Origin: PLanc-01 sp034678485
GTDB lineage: Bacteria; Planctomycetota; Phycisphaerae; Sedimentisphaerales; Anaerobacaceae
Length of the DNA: 64,000 bases
Reading direction: 5' to 3'
NCBI GenBank assembly: GCA_034678485.1
Contig: JAXDBU010000055.1
Location: forward strand, 1-64,000
In this document: one piece after another, positions 42,053 through 51,539 of the stretch
How positions within the stretch are numbered: position 1 is the stretch's first letter
How the letters are laid out: each line of letters opens with the position of its first letter
Program-made: the position numbers and the translations under genes
The notes under the pieces: model-generated
Database searches by the model: none
Seen by the model: only the letters and a program-made list of their open reading frames with translations
What the model was told of the DNA's origin: nothing

Positions 42053-43756
42053 ATGGTCCGCAGTATAGTTCTGGGTGTGATTGGCGGTCTGGGGCTTTTC
42101 CTCTATGGAATGGTCCAGATGTCGAATGGTTTGAAGAAGGTCGCAGGCCGCAAGCTCAAGATTGTCCTGGAGACCATGACGAAGAACACCTACGTGGGCT
42201 TCGTCGTTGGCGCACTCGTAACCGCATTCATCCAATCCAGTTCTGCTACAAGCGTCATTGTTATCGGACTGGTCAACGCTGGACTGCTCACCCTCAAGCA
42301 ATCCATCGGTGTCATCATGGGCAGCAACGTGGGCACCACCGCCACCGCCTGGCTGGTCTCGATCGCAGGTTTCGGCGGGCTGAGCGTTGAATTGTACGCC
42401 TTGCCGGCAGTGGGGCTTGGCTTTCTGCTCGAGGCGGGCGGCCGCACCCGATCGGTGAAAAGCGTGGGCACGATCCTGCTGGGCTTCGGCTTGCTCTTCC
42501 TCGGAATCGAGTACCTGAAGGAGGCATTCGGGCCGCTCGAACAGAGCAAACGCGTGCAGGAGATCTTCATCGCGTATGGGAGCAGTCCGTTCTTCGCCAT
42601 CTTCGTCGGGATGGGATTGACCATGCTGATCCAGAGCAGTTCGGCATCGATTGCGATCGTGCAGTTGCTCGCGATGGGCGGAGCGTTCGGGACCAACTGG
42701 CAGGTGGCGCTGGACATGGCGATCCCGTTTGTGCTGGGCGCCCACGTCGGCACGACAATCACGGCACAGCTAGCAGCCCTCCAGGCCAATCGCACAGCCA
42801 AGCGGGCGGCCTGGGCGCACACCATGTTCAATGTCCTCGGCGGCGTAATTGTCTTTCCGTTCGTTCTCCTGGGCTGGTATGGCGACCTCGTGGGCTATCT
42901 GATCCCCTGGGAACTCTCTGCCAAATCGATCGCAGGGAGCATTGCCGTGGCGCATACGACAACCAGCGTGATCTACTCGATCATCTTTCTCCCATTGGCT
43001 ACGATCCTGGAGAAGGCCGTGCTCAGAATCGTACCGGTTCGCGAGACCGAGACAGCGGCGCAGACCGTCGTCCTCGAACGCCATCTGCTCCACACGCCGG
43101 ACATCGCGCTGGAGCAGGCCCGACGAGAGATCGTACACATGGCCAGAATCGCCAAGGGTGGCTTCATGGACGCCCTGGCTGGTACGCTCGACGACGACAA
43201 GCGGAAACTCGAGTCCGCCCACGTCGCGGAGGACTTCACCGACACGCTCCAGTATGAAATCACAACCTATCTGACGGAGCTGTCGCGCCGAGAGCTCTCC
43301 GAGAGCGTCGCGGTCGCCCTGCCGGTCCTGCTGCACACGGTCAACGACTTGGAGCGAATCGGCGATCACGCGGTCAACGTGGTGGAGATCGCGATCCGCA
43401 AGATCGAGCAGAAGCTCACGTTCACCGACTCGGCGCTGACCGAAATACACCAGATCAACAAGGAGATCGACGAGATGTTCGACCGGGTCATCGAGGCCCT
43501 GGACAAGGACGACTCCCGAGCGGCCAGATCGGCGCTGCCGAACGAGCAGCACCTCAACCGGATGCAGATCGACTTCCGTCGAAACCACGTCCAGCGGATG
43601 CGAGACGGACAGTGTACGCCGGAAGCCGGATTGATCTTCATCGATCTGGTGGACAACGTCGAGAAAACCGGCGACCACCTCACGAACATCGCCCAGGCCG
43701 TCATCGGCGGCCTCCAATGGGACGGCATCGAGCTCAAGATCGCACCGCCCAAGTAA
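42053..43756 (+). CDS. Na/Pi cotransporter family protein with PhoU-like C-terminus
   Basis: A 567-residue inner-membrane phosphate transporter of the NptA/PNaS family. The two inverted repeat motifs are FIQSSSATSVIVIGLVNAG and LIQSSSASIAIVQLLAMGG, each followed by GSNVGTT or GAHVGTT. About eight hydrophobic segments occupy residues 1-320. The C-terminal 220 residues are helical and PhoU-like (LTELSRRELSESVAVALPVL, NDLERIGDHAVNVVEIA, DLVDNVEKTGDHLTNIAQAV), a common fusion that may gate transport. The start at 42053 has only a weak AGG. A decayed duplicate lies immediately upstream. Confidence 0.93.
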   Translation: MVRSIVLGVIGGLGLFLYGMVQMSNGLKKVAGRKLKIVLETMTKNTYVGFVVGALVTAFIQSSSATSVIVIGLVNAGLLTLKQSIGVIMGSNVGTTATAWLVSIAGFGGLSVELYALPAVGLGFLLEAGGRTRSVKSVGTILLGFGLLFLGIEYLKEAFGPLEQSKRVQEIFIAYGSSPFFAIFVGMGLTMLIQSSSASIAIVQLLAMGGAFGTNWQVALDMAIPFVLGAHVGTTITAQLAALQANRTAKRAAWAHTMFNVLGGVIVFPFVLLGWYGDLVGYLIPWELSAKSIAGSIAVAHTTTSVIYSIIFLPLATILEKAVLRIVPVRETETAAQTVVLERHLLHTPDIALEQARREIVHMARIAKGGFMDALAGTLDDDKRKLESAHVAEDFTDTLQYEITTYLTELSRRELSESVAVALPVLLHTVNDLERIGDHAVNVVEIAIRKIEQKLTFTDSALTEIHQINKEIDEMFDRVIEALDKDDSRAARSALPNEQHLNRMQIDFRRNHVQRMRDGQCTPEAGLIFIDLVDNVEKTGDHLTNIAQAVIGGLQWDGIELKIAPPK

Positions 43757-43889
43757 CATGCAGGTCGCGCCGATCCGGCATCGCCGCAGGAAATAAGTCA
43801 GGGCGGTCCCGCGTCTTTCCGTACGCTGTCTGAGTGGCCGAGAACGTACAACCCTGCCGCGGTTCCGCCGCGGCAACCGGAGACCCGCC

Positions 43890-46442
43890 ATGAGCAAGCC
43901 GTTCGTCCCCTTCATCCTCGGCCTCATCTCGCTGGTGGGAGCAGGCATCAGCGGTTGCGATTCCATGGGCGTCCCCGATTCCGAGGCGGCATCCGCAAGA
44001 CAGGAGGGTGGATACGGCCGGATCGAGCTGTTGCGAGATACCTGGGGAGTGCCCCACGTCTTTGCCGGTACGGACGCCGGCGCGCTATACGGCTTGGGTT
44101 ATGCCACCGCCCAGGACCGGCCGTTCCAGATGTACTACAACCTGCGGATCATCCAGGGCCGCCTGGCTGAACTGGTCGGCGATGTCAAGGTGGGGGTTAC
44201 CCGCCAGCAGCCGGAGGGCCGCAATTCCGCGTTGCGCAACGACATCGCGATGCGGACCACTGGCTATTGGCAGGCGGCCCAGGAGACCGCAAACAGGCTC
44301 GACCCGGAGGCCCGAAGCCTCCTCGAAGTGTACAGTCAGGGCATCAACGATTGCCTGGCCGACGATCCAAACAGCCGAGGTTACCTGTTCGAGAAGTACG
44401 GCTTGGAACCCGAGTCGTGGACACCCGCGGCCTGCATCGCCTCCTGGTGGAGGCTGAGCCTGTTCTTCTCCGGCGACGGCCTGCGGGAACTGATCCCCTA
44501 TTACGAGATCAAAGACGGCGCCAGGACGGTGCGGCGCTTTGCGGCGACGGATAGCGCCGGGGCCACGGAGGGCCTCCGTATTCGTGACGATGCGTCCGTG
44601 ATCCAGCGCAGCGACGTGAGCGACGCGTGGTTGCAGGAGGTGATGGGCTACGCCACGGAACACAACCTGGTGCGGAAGGTGGACGTGCCTGCTGGAGAGG
44701 GTCGGCCCGGACCGAGGTTCAGTCATGCCTGGGTCGTGGGCGGCAAGAGAACCACGACCCGCTCGGCCGTGCTCGTCAGCGACCCGCAGACCCCGGTCCG
44801 CAATCCGTCGCTGTTCTACGAGTATCACATCAGCGGCAAGACCTTCAACGCCCGCGGCATCGGAGTGGCCGGTTGTCCCAATTTCCTGATCGGTTTTACG
44901 CCGAACGTCGCCTGGGGCCTGACCGCCCTCGGCGCCGACCAGGCGGACCTGTTCCTGCTCAAGACCGACCCGAACCATACGAACCGGTACCTCCTCGACG
45001 GCTCCTGGCGCGACATGGAGGTCCGCACCGAGATGATCCAGATCAGGAACGGGACGCCGCGCACGCTCACGTTCCGCAGGACGCGATTCGGCCCGGTCGT
45101 GACCGCGATTGCGATGGGCGTTCGTCGAGGCGACGAGGTCGCCCTCAAGCGGATTCCGATCTGCGAGCCCGAGCGCGACACGTTCCGCGCCGTGCTCGAC
45201 ATGATCCGATCGCGGGACGTATACGAGTTCCAGCGGGCCCTCGGGGGTTGGAGTTTCCCCAGCGCCAATTGCGTCTTCGGAGATCGCAAGGGCAACATCG
45301 GCTTCAAAACGATCCTTAGCCTGCCTGTTCGCTCGGCCCATTCGCTGCTGGACGACCGGGCCGCCCACGAGGGTTGGGACAGCGACAACGACTGGCAGGG
45401 CATCGTGCCGCACGAGCTGCTGCCCCAGGTGATCAACCCAGAGCAGGGCTGGCTCGTCAGCGCCAACCACCGTCCGATCGCGTCGTTCTACCCGCTCTCG
45501 CTCGGTATCTCCACCGGCAGCGGCGGCGACACCGACCGCTCCTGGCGACTCAAGGAACGCATGCGGGCGCTGACGAGCGGCTCGGAGAAAGGCAGATCGG
45601 GCCTATATTCTTCAACGAAATCCCAAAGCAGGCCCGATCTGCCTTCTTCCGAACCCTCTATCACGCCGGAAGATGTGTTCGACATCCATTACGACACCGT
45701 CGCTCCGATCAAACGGGACCTCGTCCGTCTCGGCTACCATCTCCGTGACGTGCAGAAGTACCCGCTGGACGAGGACACCCTGCTGGCGCTCGAGTATCTC
45801 GAAGACTGGCGTGCCGCCGGCTGGAAATCGGAGATGTCCATCAAGGGCACCGAGATCGTGAACCTGATGCCCATGGCGTTCCGGCAGAACTTCGCGGCGG
45901 CTGTCACCTACGGCGGCGGGCTCTCCGGCCTGTGCAGCATGCTCCAGACCATCGACCAGCAGATCGCAGCAGACCCGAACGCGTCGCTGACCGACGAAGA
46001 AGCAGACTACGTCAATCTCATCGTCCGCGCCGCCTGGCGGTACGGCAAGGCCCGTTTCGGCGACGACTCGACCCGCTGGCACGAACGAGGCCGACAGGCC
46101 CTCCTCGAAACGAACCTGCCCTATATGTCCACGCTGGACGGTTTCGGCTCGCTCGACGAGGGCAAGGACATTACGATGCCCGCACTGCGCTGCACCGACG
46201 GCGGCACGATCCTCTCGCAGCAGGCGCAGTCCTACACGCAATACGTTCGGCTCGACGACGCGAACCAGTCGATGAGCATCCTGCCCATCGGCCAGTCGGA
46301 GCACCCGGACAGTCCCTATCGACTCTCCACTTACGACCTGTGGAGCCAGGGCAAACTGCACCCCGCGCCCCTTTCTCGCAAGGCCGTCGAGCCCCTCGCG
46401 ACGATCCGGACCATCCTAAGGCCGCGGGGAGACGGTGTTTAG
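43890..46442 (+). CDS. Penicillin acylase-family N-terminal nucleophile hydrolase, lipoprotein
   Basis: An 850-residue exported amidase precursor (penicillin G acylase or acyl-homoserine-lactone acylase type), normally self-cleaved into alpha and beta chains. The N-terminus has a clean lipobox ISGC (Cys23). The alpha-chain begins IELLRDTWGVPHVFAGTDAG. The predicted nucleophile is Ser278 in the segment RFSHAWVVGGKRT, which would become the beta-chain N-terminus; the usual Asn after it is replaced by His. LIGFTPNVAWGLTALGAD is the oxyanion and substrate region. A palindromic insertion adds roughly 25 residues (GSEKGRSGLYSSTKS...) before ITPEDVFDIHYD. Substrate unknown. Confidence 0.9.
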   Translation: MSKPFVPFILGLISLVGAGISGCDSMGVPDSEAASARQEGGYGRIELLRDTWGVPHVFAGTDAGALYGLGYATAQDRPFQMYYNLRIIQGRLAELVGDVKVGVTRQQPEGRNSALRNDIAMRTTGYWQAAQETANRLDPEARSLLEVYSQGINDCLADDPNSRGYLFEKYGLEPESWTPAACIASWWRLSLFFSGDGLRELIPYYEIKDGARTVRRFAATDSAGATEGLRIRDDASVIQRSDVSDAWLQEVMGYATEHNLVRKVDVPAGEGRPGPRFSHAWVVGGKRTTTRSAVLVSDPQTPVRNPSLFYEYHISGKTFNARGIGVAGCPNFLIGFTPNVAWGLTALGADQADLFLLKTDPNHTNRYLLDGSWRDMEVRTEMIQIRNGTPRTLTFRRTRFGPVVTAIAMGVRRGDEVALKRIPICEPERDTFRAVLDMIRSRDVYEFQRALGGWSFPSANCVFGDRKGNIGFKTILSLPVRSAHSLLDDRAAHEGWDSDNDWQGIVPHELLPQVINPEQGWLVSANHRPIASFYPLSLGISTGSGGDTDRSWRLKERMRALTSGSEKGRSGLYSSTKSQSRPDLPSSEPSITPEDVFDIHYDTVAPIKRDLVRLGYHLRDVQKYPLDEDTLLALEYLEDWRAAGWKSEMSIKGTEIVNLMPMAFRQNFAAAVTYGGGLSGLCSMLQTIDQQIAADPNASLTDEEADYVNLIVRAAWRYGKARFGDDSTRWHERGRQALLETNLPYMSTLDGFGSLDEGKDITMPALRCTDGGTILSQQAQSYTQYVRLDDANQSMSILPIGQSEHPDSPYRLSTYDLWSQGKLHPAPLSRKAVEPLATIRTILRPRGDGV
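45584..45650. repeat. Palindromic element inserted in frame within the acylase gene
   Basis: GGCAGATCGGGCCT (45591-45604) and AGGCCCGATCTGCC (45630-45643) are a perfect 14-bp inverted repeat around a 25-base loop. With two mismatches the arms extend outward to about 45584 and 45650. The reading frame stays open through it and adds a low-complexity Ser/Arg/Lys peptide between two conserved segments of the enzyme. Confidence 0.75.
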
Positions 46443-46464
46443 GACGCGCCCTGCACCGATCTCG

Positions 46465-46803
46465 TCAGAGATCCGCGGCCATGGACTTGTGCAGCTCGGC
46501 TTGTGCGTATCGTCTGCGAACGAGCGGGGTGAGAGAGCCGATGATGACGAGCCCGAGCAGGCCCGGAAAGCCGAGCCCGTGCCAAATCCCATACGGCTGG
46601 CCGGTCACAAGGGCAACAACGCCGGCGACCAGCAGGACGCAGCTCATTCCCAGGATCGCGAAGTGCACCCCCATAATCAGGTTCTTCAGCTTGCCCCTGG
46701 AGGCAAGCACTCCGATCAGCGTCCCCTCGATACCTCCCGCCACGCCGAGCAGCGTGCCGGGAATCCAGGCAAAAACGTTTGGATCAAACCACGGCTCTGT
46801 CAT
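46465..46803 (-). CDS. Small membrane protein, partner of the DUF2089 protein
   Basis: A 112-residue protein with three or four hydrophobic segments (IPGTLLGVAGGIEGTLIGVL, LIMGVHFAILGMSCVLLVAG, GFPGLLGLVIIGSLTPLV) and a basic, polar C-terminus. I do not recognise its function. The start at 46803 has AAGGAGA upstream and overlaps the DUF2089 stop by 4 bases, so the two are translationally coupled. The longer frame to 47199 overlaps the regulator gene and is not real. Pairing of a DUF2089 regulator with a small membrane protein suggests a sensor or stress response, but this is inference. Confidence 0.75.
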   Translation of the reverse strand: MTEPWFDPNVFAWIPGTLLGVAGGIEGTLIGVLASRGKLKNLIMGVHFAILGMSCVLLVAGVVALVTGQPYGIWHGLGFPGLLGLVIIGSLTPLVRRRYAQAELHKSMAADL

Positions 46804-47120
46804 CTCTGCTTTCTCCTTGGATCCGCTGTTTCTTCGTGTTTTCGAATGATGTCCTTGGCGACGTGCGGCGAGACCTTCCCCTCGACAACCAATGTCCGCA
46901 TGAGAAGCCGGAACGGGTCCTGGTTGGCAGGGTCGCCGGCGAGCCGAATCTTCTCGATCAGGCAGTCCAGGCGGATCCGGACGGTCGGATAGGAGATACC
47001 GTACTGCTGCGCCAGCTCTTTGAGAGAGCCCGAGGCCAGGACGAAACGCCGAATGAAGTGCACGTCTTCCTCGGACAACGCCGCCAACCACGTCGGGAGC
47101 TTTTCTACATCGTCTTTCAT
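46800..47120 (-). CDS. DUF2089-family helix-turn-helix protein
   Basis: A 106-residue protein. The N-terminal half matches DUF2089: LPTWLAALSEEDVHFIRRFV, then a helix-turn-helix (SGSLKELAQQYGISYPTVRI, RLDCLIEKIR). The start at 47120 is chosen because the conserved domain begins there. No ribosome-binding site precedes it; the upstream ten bases are AT-rich and the inferred transcription start falls at about the ATG itself, so the message is probably leaderless. A 20-bp palindrome sits in its promoter. It is co-translated with the small membrane protein downstream. Confidence 0.85.
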   Translation of the reverse strand: MKDDVEKLPTWLAALSEEDVHFIRRFVLASGSLKELAQQYGISYPTVRIRLDCLIEKIRLAGDPANQDPFRLLMRTLVVEGKVSPHVAKDIIRKHEETADPRRKQR

Positions 47121-47128
47121 GTTTAACA

Positions 47129-47157
47129 ATATTAAAGTATACTTTAATAATATGCAA
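47129..47157 (-). promoter_or_regulatory. Promoter with embedded 20-bp palindromic operator, probable leaderless start
   Basis: On the minus strand TTGCAT (47157-47152) and TAATAT (47134-47129) are 17 bases apart, and the start codon lies 8 bases after the -10 box. A perfect 20-bp palindrome, TATTAAAGTATACTTTAATA, occupies 47130-47149, spanning the spacer and part of the -10 box. This is an ideal site for autorepression by the DUF2089 protein. Confidence 0.6.
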
Positions 47158-47328
47158 GCAGAAAACCAGGTCCATCCGACCCAAACGAAGAAATTGCACG
47201 CCCCACCGCGGGAGCGAGTGTATCCTTGGCGAATCGGCCCAGCGCAGAGTATACTCGTGCCATGCGCACTCGTGAGTTCGCTCACCGATGTGCCATCATA
47301 AGAAAGACCCATCGTCCAAGGAGAGATG

Positions 47329-48717
47329 ATGATGCGACCGCCCGCGCAGACACGTCGCGAGTTTCTCAGAACTGCCGGCCTTGGTGCTGCCTCAATGGTG
47401 TTGGGGAAGACTGAGGATGGATGCGCCGGCGATTCAGTTTCCAGACCCAATGTGCTGGTGATTCTGGTGGACGATCTGGGTTACGGCGATCTGTCGTGTT
47501 ATGGAGCGACGGACCTTGAGTCGCCCCATATCGACAGACTCGTCGCGAGCGGGATGCGGTTCGACCGGTTCTATGCCAACTCGCCCGTGTGCTCGCCGAC
47601 GCGGGCGGCACTGCTGAGCGGGCGGTTCCCCGACCTCGTCGGCGTCCCCGGCGTGATCCGCACCGAAATCCGCGACAACTGGGGCAACCTGGCCGAGCAG
47701 GCGGTCCTGCTGCCTCGCGTGCTCAAAGACGCCGGCTATCACACCACCCTCGTCGGCAAGTGGCACCTGGGCCTGACCTCGCCCAACACGCCCAACGAAC
47801 GAGGCTTCGACCACTTCCACGGCTTCCTCGGCGACATGATGGACGACTACTATAACCATCGCCGACACGGCAACAACTACATGCGACTCAATGATAGAGA
47901 GATCGACCCCGAGGGCCACGCGACCGACCTGTTCACCCAGTGGGCCATCGATTATATCCGCGAGCGGAAGAACGAAAGCCAACCCTTCTTCCTCTACTTG
48001 GCGTACAACGCTCCGCACACACCGATCCAGCCGCCGGCCGAATGGGTCGAGCGGGTCAAACAGCGCGAGCTGGGAATCACCGACAGGCGTGCCAAGCTCG
48101 TCGCGCTGATCGAACAACTCGACGCTGGGATCGGCAAGGTGATCGACGCATTAAAGCAGACCGGCCTGGCCGACAATACCCTCGTGATCTTCGCCTCCGA
48201 CAATGGCGGCCAACTCGGCGTCGGCGCCTCGAACGGATCGCTGCGGGCGGGAAAAGGCGACATGTACGAGGGTGGAATCCGCGTGCCGATGTGCGCCGTC
48301 TGGCCGGGCAGGATCGAGCCGCGTTCGCGAAGCGACCGCGTCGCGGTGACGATGGATATCTTCCCCACCGTCTGCGAGGCAGCGGGTGCGAAGATCGGCC
48401 ACAAGATCGATGGTGTCAGCCTCCTGCCCACGCTGCTGGGCAAGGCACAACCTCCGGATGATCGAATTCTGTTCTGGGTCCGTCGCGAAGGCGGCGCACA
48501 GTACGGCGGCCGGGCCTACTACGCCGCCAGGCAAGGCGACTTCAAGCTCCTCCAAAACGGCCCATTCGAGCCATTGAAACTCTACAATCTGGCCGAAGAC
48601 CCGCAGGAGCAGCGCCCGCTCCATGACAAGCACCCGATGTACCGCAGGCTCTTCAACGCTCTCCAGGTCCACATCAGTCAGTCCGGCACAATCCCCTGGC
48701 AGCGAACCGACGCGTAG
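47329..48717 (+). CDS. Sulfatase, Cys-type, Tat-exported
   Basis: A 462-residue arylsulfatase-family enzyme that removes sulfate from glycans or other esters. A Tat signal (RREFLRTAGLGAASMVLG) leads into the metal-binding segment VLVILVDDLGYGDLSCYG. The modification motif is CSPTRAALLSGR with Cys88 as the residue converted to formylglycine. GKWHLG and the FASDNGG segment supply further active-site residues. Three ATGs lie in tandem (47326, 47329, 47332) after AAGGAG; 47329 has good spacing. No maturase is in the window. It belongs with the other glycan-degrading proteins nearby. Confidence 0.94.
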   Translation: MMRPPAQTRREFLRTAGLGAASMVLGKTEDGCAGDSVSRPNVLVILVDDLGYGDLSCYGATDLESPHIDRLVASGMRFDRFYANSPVCSPTRAALLSGRFPDLVGVPGVIRTEIRDNWGNLAEQAVLLPRVLKDAGYHTTLVGKWHLGLTSPNTPNERGFDHFHGFLGDMMDDYYNHRRHGNNYMRLNDREIDPEGHATDLFTQWAIDYIRERKNESQPFFLYLAYNAPHTPIQPPAEWVERVKQRELGITDRRAKLVALIEQLDAGIGKVIDALKQTGLADNTLVIFASDNGGQLGVGASNGSLRAGKGDMYEGGIRVPMCAVWPGRIEPRSRSDRVAVTMDIFPTVCEAAGAKIGHKIDGVSLLPTLLGKAQPPDDRILFWVRREGGAQYGGRAYYAARQGDFKLLQNGPFEPLKLYNLAEDPQEQRPLHDKHPMYRRLFNALQVHISQSGTIPWQRTDA

Positions 48718-48866
48718 CCGGGTTGCGAGCGGGTGTCCGAATTCCTTCCCTGTCTCTTGGCCCTTGTCGGTCGGCGACCGGTTTGCTACAATCAATGTGG
48801 ACTATGATTAGGAGACGACAGTGTAGCGGAAAGAAAGACTCTCGTGCGTCTTTTGGAGGGACAACC

Positions 48867-51509
48867 ATGCGGCGGCTGTATCCGATTGCGAGTGTTCTGG
48901 TTCTGGCAACACTGGCGGGCTCTTCGTGGACGAAGGCCCAGGACAAGGAACAGGCACGTGAGACCCTGAATGGCAGAGGTGCGGTCGTGCGTCTGTACGT
49001 CGGCTGGAAGGCCGACCCGAAGGCGTACACGACGCTAACCGTGGCACTCGACGGACTTGACGTGCTATTCGATGCGGTCGAGCAGGCGGCAGGCGAGAGC
49101 GTGCCGGAGGATGCAGCAGTGGTCGTCGTGCCGGACGATCAGCAGGACTCGCTGATTGCCGAAGTCATGGACGGCTGCCTCTTCGGCGAACCCTACAGCC
49201 CCGGCGGTCGGATCACCCTCTGGCCGGGCGTCGTTCCCTGGGTCCAACTGAACCCCTGCCTATTCAAAGATGCGCTCGACCAGCCGATCCCAAATGCCGA
49301 GGTCGAAATCCTGCTTTCCGACGATCCCCGATTCTATGGTGCAGACTGCCAGCTCTGGATCGCCAACGCCCGAATCGACGAGAATGGGCGCATGTGGTCG
49401 CCCAAGGCGTCTGCCTCCTGCAAACTGTTCTCTTTTCTGTTCACGGTGATTCACCCGGACTGCGGGCCGGTGCCCGCCCTGTCGCACTACTCGTCCTCGC
49501 AGCCGGGAGGGGATCATCTTCTCACCGTGGGCGCCCTGCCCAAGGACCAATGGTGCGTCTTCCTGGACGCGTTGGGCAATCCGCTCCCCGGCGCAGATGT
49601 CAAGCTCTTCCGCGGATGGGTGTGGAAATCCACGAGTGAGTTGCTGGGGCAAGCCAGTCCACTGGATGAGAGCGGCAGGCTGTGCCCGCCCCCGTGGTGT
49701 CCCCTGCTCGACGACTGCTGTCTTGTCGTGTCAGACCCGAACTACGGAACCGCGATCGTCGAGCCGTATGACAAGATGTTCCCGGCTATCCAGCCGCCGC
49801 TCACCACCTGTGTCGTTCCTCTGGTGTCGCGTGAGTCGGATGCCAACGAGCGATCCCTTCGCGGCACAGTCATCGACGACAGCGGCGCGCCCGTGGTCGG
49901 CGCCGTCGTCACCTGCGGTAGGGTTACCGTTCCGGGCGGTACCCGGCTACGCGCTTTCTTCGGCGGGTCGTATCTGAGCGGCAAGTGCGCCAAGGCCCTG
50001 ACGGACAAGCAAGGGCAGTTTGTCATGCATCTGCCGCTGGCGAACAGCGACGGCACGCTCGGCCGGATGGTCCCGCTTGACGCGACCTACGAGGTCGGCA
50101 TCGAAGCACCGGAGGATTCTGGCCTGGAGCCATTCTACGGCTTGCTGCCGGCCGGACAGGAACATACCATCACCATGGCGACGATCTCGCCCGGCCCAAA
50201 GAGTTTCACCGGCGTGCTCCTCTTCCAAGACGAAGACGGCATCGTGAATGACCCCGCGAAGCTGGGCCAGATCACTTTGACGATCCACGTCACGCTGGCG
50301 GACGGACACTGGAGGGAACACACCTACTCCAATGGTTCCTGGACACAGCAGGAAGAACTGCCTTTCGGGACCTACTGCGCGACGGGCGAGTGGGACGGCA
50401 TACTGCACGTCTTCGGCCCGGTCGAGGTGACGGCGGACAGCCCGGAGAGGGTCGTTCTGACGGTCAGCGAGATCAGATCCGCCGAGACAACATACAGCGG
50501 GCGCGTCATCCATGGCGTCACCGGTCAGCCCATCTCGCAGGCGCTCGTAATGCAGAGGCCCTGGCCCTCACAAATCGCCGCCGAACTGAGCGACGAACGT
50601 TTCATGCAGGTCTTCTACTTCGGTCCCGAGGCGGCCGCAAATGGCGAGCTGCTCCAGTTCCTGGAGGAGGATATCGGCTGGAGAATCACCCGCACGGACA
50701 ATGATGGTCACTTCGAGATTGCCCTGCCCACAAGCCAGCAAGACAACCCGGAGACCAGCATTGTAGCGATCCGCGAGAACTTCCTCGGGTCCGAACTGCA
50801 ATCGCGCTTTCTGCAAGCACAGACCGACGACACCGCCACGGTGCTGCTGCCCGATATGAAGCTGTTCCCGGCCGGCATAGTCGTTCTCGATCCGTGCGTA
50901 CCCGAGCCGGAGGTGCTGAGCGTAGAGAACCAGGTGCGGTTCCTCTACGCCACCCCCGCGGATGATCCGAGATCGTGGGTGGCGGACCTGTGGGCGACGC
51001 CCGTTGCCAACCAGGGCGTCAGCGTCTTTCGCAGGTACGATCTGCCCATCAACCGCTTGCAGAGCGTCTATGTCCCTGCGGACGTGACGCTGACGCTGAC
51101 CATCGGGAGACGCGTCGAGCAGTCTGCACCCGTCGTGATGGAGGGCGTTCGCCTGGAGCAGGGCGAGGTGCTCGATCTTGGAAGTGTGCAGTTTCCCCAG
51201 GCGATTCAGGTCGTCGTACAGGCGATTGACTCGGCGGGCAAACCGCTGGAAGGGATCGCCATCCGTTGTCTTCCCGATGGACTCGACACGGCAAACCGCA
51301 CGGCAGTCACGGATATCGAGGGGTGTGCCCACGTCTATGTGCCGCCGCATTCACAAGGGCGACTCGTCGCGGAGTATTACGACGAAGAGACACAGACCAC
51401 AATCCGCGAGGGCATAGCGTACCGGGTCGCCGGCGAGGAGGACGGCGGAAAGGAGTTCGTCCTGCAATTATCCGACGAATTCCTCGACGGACTGGTCGCA
51501 TCCAAGTGA
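48867..51509 (+). CDS. Large secreted protein with carboxypeptidase-regulatory-like domains
   Basis: An 880-residue exported protein of unknown role. The start at 48867 is supported by TTGGAGGGAC about 8 bases upstream and by a signal peptide (LYPIASVLVLATLAGSSWTKA); the frame is open from 48723. The mature part is a string of beta-sandwich modules, several with the form (L/F)xDAxGNPLPGADVKL and VIDDSGAPVVGAVVTC, typical of CarboxypepD_reg/Cna-B-like folds, with many cysteines in the first 400 residues (WCPLLDDCCLVV). No enzymatic motif is evident. It precedes the broken gene at 51540 by 30 bases and was probably co-transcribed with it. Confidence 0.75.
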   Translation: MRRLYPIASVLVLATLAGSSWTKAQDKEQARETLNGRGAVVRLYVGWKADPKAYTTLTVALDGLDVLFDAVEQAAGESVPEDAAVVVVPDDQQDSLIAEVMDGCLFGEPYSPGGRITLWPGVVPWVQLNPCLFKDALDQPIPNAEVEILLSDDPRFYGADCQLWIANARIDENGRMWSPKASASCKLFSFLFTVIHPDCGPVPALSHYSSSQPGGDHLLTVGALPKDQWCVFLDALGNPLPGADVKLFRGWVWKSTSELLGQASPLDESGRLCPPPWCPLLDDCCLVVSDPNYGTAIVEPYDKMFPAIQPPLTTCVVPLVSRESDANERSLRGTVIDDSGAPVVGAVVTCGRVTVPGGTRLRAFFGGSYLSGKCAKALTDKQGQFVMHLPLANSDGTLGRMVPLDATYEVGIEAPEDSGLEPFYGLLPAGQEHTITMATISPGPKSFTGVLLFQDEDGIVNDPAKLGQITLTIHVTLADGHWREHTYSNGSWTQQEELPFGTYCATGEWDGILHVFGPVEVTADSPERVVLTVSEIRSAETTYSGRVIHGVTGQPISQALVMQRPWPSQIAAELSDERFMQVFYFGPEAAANGELLQFLEEDIGWRITRTDNDGHFEIALPTSQQDNPETSIVAIRENFLGSELQSRFLQAQTDDTATVLLPDMKLFPAGIVVLDPCVPEPEVLSVENQVRFLYATPADDPRSWVADLWATPVANQGVSVFRRYDLPINRLQSVYVPADVTLTLTIGRRVEQSAPVVMEGVRLEQGEVLDLGSVQFPQAIQVVVQAIDSAGKPLEGIAIRCLPDGLDTANRTAVTDIEGCAHVYVPPHSQGRLVAEYYDEETQTTIREGIAYRVAGEEDGGKEFVLQLSDEFLDGLVASK

Positions 51510-51539
51510 CGCAACCCGCGGGGATTGAGAGGGAAACAG

